From Anaeramoeba ignava (taxonomy: Eukaryota; Metamonada; Anaeramoebidae): a stretch of 64,000 nt of DNA. The stretch covers positions 124,001-188,000 of the forward strand of contig JAPDFW010000074.1 in the NCBI GenBank assembly GCA_028826165.1. Direction: 5' to 3'. The position numbers and the translations under genes were made by a program. This document shows positions 57,846 to 64,000 of the stretch, one piece after another. The notes under the pieces are model-generated. The model searched no databases and was not told the DNA's origin. It worked only from the letters and a program-made list of their open reading frames with translations. Numbering within the stretch: the first letter of the stretch is position 1; each line of letters starts with the position of its first letter.

Positions 57846-58701
57846 TTTTGTTGATTGTTTTTGTGTTTTATAAAAAAAAATAAAAAAAAATATAAAAGAA
57901 TAAAAAAAGAATTTATTTTTTTGTTGATTGAAAAATGAATTAAAAAAAATTTTTTCAATTTCTTTTATATTATTTCTTTTTTTTTTTTTTAAAAGGAGAA
58001 AAAAAAAAATTTAAATAAAAAAAATTTTTTAAATAAGAAAAGGAGAAAATTTTGATCTCCAGTTTTGTTTATTTAATTTTAATTTTAAATTCAATTTTAA
58101 ATTTGAATTAAATTTAATTTTAATTTTAATTTAAAGTTTTGAATTTAAATTTTTTAATTCAAATTATATTAAATTAATTTAAAAAAGGATCTATAACTGA
58201 AATTAAATTTTTTCTTCTTTTTGTTTTTTTTATTTATCATCTTTTTTGATCAAGTTTTATTATTTTTGATCCAATAGATCAAATAAACTTAAAAATAAAA
58301 GAATAATTAATTGTAATAATTAATTCTTATAATTTTTCAATTATTTTATAATTATATTTTTAATTATATTTTTAAATTATTTTTTAAATTATATTTTTAA
58401 TTATATTTAAAATAATTTAACAATAAAATAATTCAGAATAAATTTATATAAAAGATTCAGAATCACGATCTTCAATTTGATTTTGATTATTTTGAAAAAA
58501 ATTAAACCCTCAAAAAAAACAAAAAAAAAAAAAAAAAATTTTATTTAAAAAAAAAATAAAAAAAAATTAAATAGTAAATGGATCATTTTTCTTTTTACAA
58601 AAGAATTATTTTTTTATATTACTTTATTATTTTTCCTTTTTTAATTATTTTTTTTTCTTTCTTCCACATTTTTTTTGTCTTATTTTAATAATAGAGAAAC
58701 A
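57846..58701. promoter_or_regulatory. Divergent promoter region, RPA32-like (-) and LKB1-like (+)
   Basis: About 850 bp of A/T-rich sequence. TTTTGATC-type words cluster here: 58051 (TTTTGATCTCC), 58236 (TTTTTTGATCAAG) and 58267 (TTTTTGATCCAATAGATCAAA). The rest is A- and T-runs and ATTATATTTTTAA repeats. No gene is seen; the role of the words is unknown. Confidence 0.4.
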
Positions 58702-60441
58702 ATGAGAAACATGTCTCTTTCAGAAACAATAAAAATAACTTATCATAAAGAAAAAAAAGAAAAACGTTTAAATCAATACATAATAGGATCCTTATTAGGA
58801 GAAGGTTCATATGGCAAAGTAAATGTAGCTTTAGATTCAGAAACAAAAGAATTAGTAGCAATCAAAAAAATGCGCAAATCCCAATTAAATAAAATTCCCG
58901 GCGGAATGGAAAACGTTCGAAAAGAAATTGAAATTATGAAGAAACTTCATCATCCAAATGTCATTAAATTACTTGAAGTTATTGAGCCTGAAGACAAACC
59001 TAATATTTATCTTGTTCTTGAGTTTGCTGACGGTTGTTCTGTTTGGGATCTTCTTGAGTCCGTTTATGACAAAATTGTTCCTGCTCGAAATCTTCAATCA
59101 GATTCTGAATTGGATTTTGATAACAATTTCCAATCAACGTTCAGTTTGAATTTGAGCTTTGGTGCCAATGCCAATTTGAATTCTTTCTCAGATCTCACTT
59201 TGAATAACTTCTCAAGACCGACTTTGCATTCAAAAATCGATTTGGCTTTTAATTCCCCATCAATGACAACATCAACGCCAAATTCAATTTCGCTATCAAA
59301 TTCAAATTTGAATTCAAATCTCAACTCAAATTCAACATCAATTTCAATGGATAATTTGCCTCAGAACTTGAAGAAATCAAAGCCAAGTAAAAGTAAAATC
59401 CAAAAAAGTAAAAGTCAAATTCAAAAAAAGAGCCAAGATAAATCAAAACAAAATCAACCACCAATTCCAGTTCCAATTCCAGTTACAAGTCAAAGTCAAC
59501 ATCAAAGTCCAAGAAAACCGAAGAAAAACCAACACAAAAAAATTACGATTCAAACACCACAAGACCAAAGTGAAATTGAACTCAAAGAGAATCAAAGTCA
59601 GATCAAAGAGAATAAAAGTCAGATCAAAGAGAATAAAAGTCGAATTCAACCACAATTTCCAATTGAAAATGAAATTTCTCGTTTTCATTTTGTTCATCAA
59701 ACAAAAAAACTTCCGTTACCTCAAATCAGACAAATTCTATATCAAACAGCAAACGGATTAGAATATTTACACGAACAAGGAATTATTCATCGAGATATCA
59801 AGCCTTCAAACCTTCTTCTAACGTCCAAAGGAGAAATCAAAATATCTGATTTTGGCGTTTCTGAATTGATCCAAAACATGGAATCAAAAACAATTTCCAA
59901 AAAAGACATAATAGAAGTAACATCCTCAGGCTCGCCCGCATTTCAATCACCCGAAATAACAAAAGGCAAAGAATTTGTTCGCGGTTTCAAGTCCGATGTC
60001 TGGGCAATGGGAATTAGCTTCTACATAATGTTGACAGGAAAAATTCCATTTTCGGGTCGAAATGTTTATGATTTATTTCTTAATATTTCAAAATGTGATT
60101 TGCCTATTCCTGAAGATATTCATCCTCTTGCAATGGATTTACTTCTTAAAATGCTTGTTCCTGATGAACAAAAACGTATTTCTATCCACCAAATTTTGGA
60201 ACATCCCTTAATGTCAGTTGAACTTCCTTTTGAATCTTTAACTGAAATTCCCAAGTTTAATTATAAATTTCCTTTTAATAAAAATATTAATGATCCAAAT
60301 TTCAATTCTGATGATTATGATTCAAAACCTATTGATTGGAAACAACAAAAATTAGCTGAAGAGAAAATTAAAAGATTTTCTGAAATAAATCAATCTCAAG
60401 TTATTGATAATAAGAATAAATCGTGTTGCATTATTATTTAG
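58702..60441 (+). CDS. STK11: LKB1/STK11-like protein kinase with a large kinase-domain insert and a C-terminal CaaX box
   Basis: One exon of 579 residues from ATG 58702 (MRNMSLSETIK). Kinase motifs: LLGEGSYGKVNVALDSET (LKB1 has LLGEGSYGKVKEVLDSET), catalytic Lys55, HRDIKPSNLLLT (363-), DFG at 383, and GSPAFQSPEI, the LKB1/CaMKK-type activation-loop end. Sequence around VRKEIEIMKKLHHPNVIKLLE and GFKSDVWAMGISFY also follows LKB1. LKB1 phosphorylates and activates AMPK and related kinases. About 190 residues are inserted between the N-lobe/hinge and the helix before the catalytic loop (about 130-325): Ser/Asn/Lys/Gln-rich with repeats such as SQIKENKSQIKENK. The protein ends KNKSCCIII, a CaaX prenylation motif; animal LKB1 is also prenylated. 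CaMKK is the main alternative family. Confidence 0.85.
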   Translation: MRNMSLSETIKITYHKEKKEKRLNQYIIGSLLGEGSYGKVNVALDSETKELVAIKKMRKSQLNKIPGGMENVRKEIEIMKKLHHPNVIKLLEVIEPEDKPNIYLVLEFADGCSVWDLLESVYDKIVPARNLQSDSELDFDNNFQSTFSLNLSFGANANLNSFSDLTLNNFSRPTLHSKIDLAFNSPSMTTSTPNSISLSNSNLNSNLNSNSTSISMDNLPQNLKKSKPSKSKIQKSKSQIQKKSQDKSKQNQPPIPVPIPVTSQSQHQSPRKPKKNQHKKITIQTPQDQSEIELKENQSQIKENKSQIKENKSRIQPQFPIENEISRFHFVHQTKKLPLPQIRQILYQTANGLEYLHEQGIIHRDIKPSNLLLTSKGEIKISDFGVSELIQNMESKTISKKDIIEVTSSGSPAFQSPEITKGKEFVRGFKSDVWAMGISFYIMLTGKIPFSGRNVYDLFLNISKCDLPIPEDIHPLAMDLLLKMLVPDEQKRISIHQILEHPLMSVELPFESLTEIPKFNYKFPFNKNINDPNFNSDDYDSKPIDWKQQKLAEEKIKRFSEINQSQVIDNKNKSCCIII

Positions 60442-60641
60442 AAGGCAAAACTTTGTTTTCTTGTTTTCTTTTTTTCTTCAATTTCTTTTTTTTTTTTGAA
60501 GGTTGTTTATGTTTGAATTTTAATTTTGTTTTTTAAATTAAATTTTTTAAAAAAAAAAAATTTCATTTTTTCCTTTTTAATTTCTTTTAAAAATAATTTT
60601 ATAAATTAATTTTTTAACATTTTTAAATTATTAAATTATTT
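60442..60641. other. Short intergenic spacer
   Basis: About 200 bp between two plus-strand genes, with GAAGGCAAAAC directly after the LKB1-like stop (the upstream element in reverse orientation) and T-runs after it. Nothing else is recognised. Confidence 0.45.
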
Positions 60642-63600
60642 ATGTCAAACACTTTTGAATCAGAAATACAAACAAAATTATATCGAGTTATTTATAATCC
60701 AGATATTAAAGTTTTAAAACAAGATGAAACTGAAGATTTAATGAGAATTCATCCTTTTGATCTTCTTCTTCGTTGGGTTAATTTTATTCTAAGTAAAATT
60801 GGTCAAACTTCTCAAGTCAAGAATTTTACAACTGATTTCCAAGTATAAACTCAAAAACATATATAAAAATATAAATATAAATATAAATATAAATATAAAT
60901 ATAAATATAAATATAAATATAAATATAAATATAAATATAAATATAAATATAAATATAAATATAAATATAAATATAAATATAAATATAAATATAAATATAA
61001 ATATAAATATAAATATAAATATAAATATAAATATAAATATTTAAAATATAATTAAAATTATAAATATAAATATAAATATAAATATAAATATAAATATTTA
61101 AAATATAATTAAAATTATAAATATAAATATAAATATAAATATAAATATAAATATAAATCTAAATATAAATATAATTAAAATTAAAATTATTATTAGGATT
61201 GCATTGTACTAACAAATATTATGTCAGAATTAACACCAAATATTGGATTTATGGATGTTTTTATGCAAACAGCAATTAAAGATAGAGTAGAACTTTTCAA
61301 TTCTTTAATGAAAAAAACAACATATAAATCTGAACTTTTAATTCCTGAAGATATAATAGAAGTACAATAAAAATAAATATTTAAGAAATTTCAAGATCAT
61401 TTTATTAAATTTGCTTTTATTTTTATTTTTGTAAATATTTTAAATATTTTGTTTAAAAAAATTAAGGGAAATGAAGAAGCTATTATTAGATTTGTAACAA
61501 ATTTATGTATTTGGAAACCATGTTTGAAAACTCAACTTTACTCAAATTATTCTAATGATAAAAGTTATCGACCAATGAGTTATGGAGGATATACACCTAA
61601 AACTGAAGAAATTGTAAATATAAAATTATTTATAAAATTATTAATAAAATTAAATATAAAATTATTAATAAAATTATTTATAAAATTAAATATAAAATTA
61701 AATATAAAATTATATATTAAATTATTTATAAAATTATTTATAAAATTATATATAAAATTAATTATAAAATTATATATAAAATTATTTATAAAATTATTTA
61801 TAAAATTATTTATAAAATTATTAATAAAATTATTTATAAAATTATTTATAAAATTATTTATAAAATTATATATAAAATTAATTATAAAATTATTTATAAA
61901 ATTAATTATAAAATTATTTATAAAATTATTTATAAAATTATTTATAAAATTAAATATAAAATTATTAATAAAATTAATTATAAAATTATTTATAAAATTA
62001 ATTATAAAATTAATTATAAAATTATTTATAAAATTGCTTATAAAATTGTTTATAAAATTGTTTATAAAATTATTTATAAAATTAAATATTAAATTAATTA
62101 TGAAATTATTTATAAAATTATTTATAAAATTAATTATAAAATTAATTATAAAATTAAATATAAAATTATTTATAAAATTATTTATAAAATTATTTATAAA
62201 ATTATTTATTAAATTATTTATTAAATTATTTATAAAATTATTTATAAAATTATTTATAAAATTATTTATAAAATTATTTATAAAATTATTTATAAAATTA
62301 TTTATAAAATTATTTATAAAATTAATTATAAAATTATTTATAAAATTATTTATAAAATTATTTATAAAATTATTTATAAAATTATTTATAAAATTATATA
62401 TAAAAATTTATATTAAATTATTTATAAAATTATTTATAAAATTATTTATAAAATTATTTTTATAAATTATATATAAAATTATTTATAAAATTAATTATAA
62501 AATTATTTATAAAATAAATTAAATATAAAATTATTTTATAAAATTATATATAAAATTATTTATAAAATTATTTATAAAATTAATTATAAAATTATTTATA
62601 AAATTATATATAAAAAAATTTAAAATTATTTATAAAATTATATATAAAATTATATATAAAATTATTTATAAAATTATTTATAAAATTATTTTATTAAATT
62701 ATTTATAATTATTATTTATAAAATTAATTATAAAATTATTTATAAAATTATTTATTAAATTATTTATAAAAATTATATATAAAATTAATTATAAAATTAT
62801 TTATAAAATTATATATAAAATTATTTATAAAATTATTTATAAAATTAATTATAAAATTATTTATTAAATTAATTATAAAATTATTTATAAAATTATATAT
62901 AAAATTATATATAAAATTATTTATAAAATTATTTATTAAATTAATTATAAAATTAATTATAAAATTAATTATAAAATTATTTATAAAATTATTTATAAAA
63001 ATTATATATAAAATTAAATATAAAATTAATTATAAAATTATTTATAAAATTATTTATAAAAATTAAATATAAAATTATTTATAAAATTAAATATAAAATT
63101 ATTTATAAAATTATTTATAAAAATTATTTATAAAATTATTTATAAAAATTATATATAAAAATTATTTATAAAATTAAATATAAAATTATTTATAAAATTA
63201 ATTATAAAATTAATTATAAAATTAATTATAAAATTATTTATAAAATTAATTATAAAATTATTTATAAAATTATTTACAAAATTATTTATAAAATTGTTTA
63301 TAAAATTGCTTATAAAATTATTTATAAATTTGTTTATAAATTTGTTTATAAAATTAAATATAAAATTATTTATAAAATTGTTTATAAAATTGTTTATAAA
63401 ATTATTTATAAAATTAATTATAAAATTATTTATAAAATTATTTATAAAATTATATATAAAATTATTTATAAAATTATTTATTAAATTATTTATAAAATTA
63501 TATATAAAATTATTTATAAAATTATATATAAAATTAATTATAAAATTGTTTATAAATTTGTTTATAAAATTATTTATAAAATTATTTATAAAATTATTTA

Positions 63601-64000
63601 TAAAATTATTTATAAAATTATTTATAAAATTAATAGGGACATAGATCACAAGATTCATCCTATACAAGTTCACCTAGAACACCAACAACACCAACAATAA
63701 CACCAACAACAACAACCTCTAAAACAATATTTACACAACCAAAAGCACACATCAAACACACATTTTCTAAAAAAATATTCCCAAAACTCCAACCACAAAA
63801 TCCACAACATTCAAAAAATCCACAACAAATCAAACAAGAAATAAAACAAACCAATCCATCCAATAATCAAGCTATTCCACAAAGAAAATCCAAATTTAAT
63901 GGACAAATTTCTCAAGATATTCAAAATATTATTTCTCAATATCGTTCATTTGTTAAACAAGACCAAAATATTCAACAAGCTTTAAACAGAGCAAATGATT
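60642..64000 (+). CDS. Calponin-homology domain protein, 3' end beyond window
   Basis: Exons 60642-60842, 61197-61361, 61467-61613 and 63637-64000 join in phase; the last runs off the window. The first 120 residues are a calponin-homology domain: HPFDLLLRWVNFILSKIGQ, VKNFTTDFQDCIVLTNIMSE, then SELLIPEDIIEGNEEAIIRFVTNL, which is the order and wording of fimbrin-type CH domains (LLRWVN, NF..D..D, PEDI..GN...). Such domains bind actin or microtubule-associated partners. A Ser/Tyr/Gly linker (YRPMSYGGYTPKTEEI) and a Thr/Pro/Gln-rich segment (SPRTPTTPTITPTTTT) follow. The 2.0-kb third intron is a 12-bp array that stays open in the exon's own frame for almost 290 codons. Confidence 0.82.
60843..61196. 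repeat. ATAAAT hexamer array in intron 1 of the calponin-homology gene
   Basis: An almost pure ATATAA/ATAAAT hexamer array (about 50 units) with two ATATTTAAAATATAATTAAAATT interruptions. Its plus-strand frame reads as alternating Asn/Ile and is not a gene. Confidence 0.88.
61614..63636. repeat. 12-bp ATAAAATTATTT array in intron 3 of the calponin-homology gene
   Basis: About 165 units of ATAAAATTATTT with ATTA, ATAT and GTTT variants. It is the reverse orientation of the unit in the adenylyltransferase intron. In the frame of the preceding exon it encodes Ile-Lys-Leu-Phe repeats without a stop until 62465. Confidence 0.9.

Noticed and set aside
58675-58701. Upstream start of the LKB1-like kinase
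   Set aside because: The frame is open to 58675 but only through a TTG codon; the first ATG is at 58702 and is followed by another at 58711.
60799-61044. Asn-Ile repeat open frame
   Set aside because: Pure hexamer array in an intron of the calponin-homology gene.
735-63000. CRISPR arrays
   Set aside because: The tandem arrays have no unique spacers, are AT-only, and lie in introns of eukaryotic genes.
1-64000. tRNA, rRNA or recognised snRNA genes
   Set aside because: No GC-balanced 70-120-bp blocks with cloverleaf arms or known snRNA motifs were seen; only the islet at 51420-51480 remains open.
1-64000. Transposable elements or viral insertions
   Set aside because: No transposase, reverse transcriptase, integrase or capsid-like frames, and no terminal repeats with target-site duplications were found.

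Overview
This window reads as nuclear DNA from a very AT-rich, intron-containing, free-living protist. The genes have canonical GT...AG introns, all three stop codons end genes (standard code), there are no operons, and the proteins are eukaryote-specific: an Rpt6 proteasome ATPase, VPS26, RBM48, an LKB1-type kinase, RasGEF, RhoGAP, a TALE homeobox, an RPA32-like protein and BTB-TLDc proteins. Asn/Gln/Lys-rich proteins, BTB-TLDc proteins and bulky repeat-filled introns suggest an anaerobic amoeba of the Anaeramoeba type (Metamonada). An amoebozoan cannot be excluded from sequence alone, so the lineage is an inference.

Layout: 1-3196 (+), 3' part of an AF4/FMR2 (super elongation complex scaffold) homologue. 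3631-6402 (+), small armadillo-like protein, perhaps Cdc14/SIN family. 6617-8141 (-), AGC kinase. 9231-11049 (-), minimal RhoGAP. 12344-17207 (+), membrane-anchored armadillo-repeat protein. 17590-20154 (-), VPS26 with a scrambled interior. 20553-22848 and 22972-24198 (-), two intronless, GC-richer genes (tail-anchored protein, RING protein). 24350-31526, tandem duplication of [144-bp satellite + promoter + BTB-TLDc gene], second copy decayed. 31789-35747 (-), RPT6. 35927-38691 (-), zinc finger plus BRCT protein. 39319-40117 (-), RBM48. 40773-46231 (-), large RasGEF. 46775-49006 (+), PAS coiled-coil protein. 49237-50457 (-), Q/N-rich protein. 50743-51303 (-), TALE homeobox. 51605-56450 (+), phosphopantetheine adenylyltransferase. 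56766-57845 (-), RPA32-like protein with a Q/N-rich N-terminus. 58702-60441 (+), LKB1/STK11-like kinase. 60642-64000 (+), calponin-homology protein running off the end.

About half of the window is simple-sequence tandem arrays, nearly all inside introns (up to 3.5 kb). Exon joins were chosen by hand, by reading-frame phase and family similarity; transcripts would test them.

The most unusual signals are: single-base frame breaks in otherwise intact genes that are all +1 and can all be bridged by skipping the T of an in-frame stop; degenerate copies of exon pieces scattered in neighbouring introns; 12-bp intronic arrays that stay open in one frame; a shared TTTTGCCT element 250-420 bp upstream of several genes; and several unusual domain combinations.
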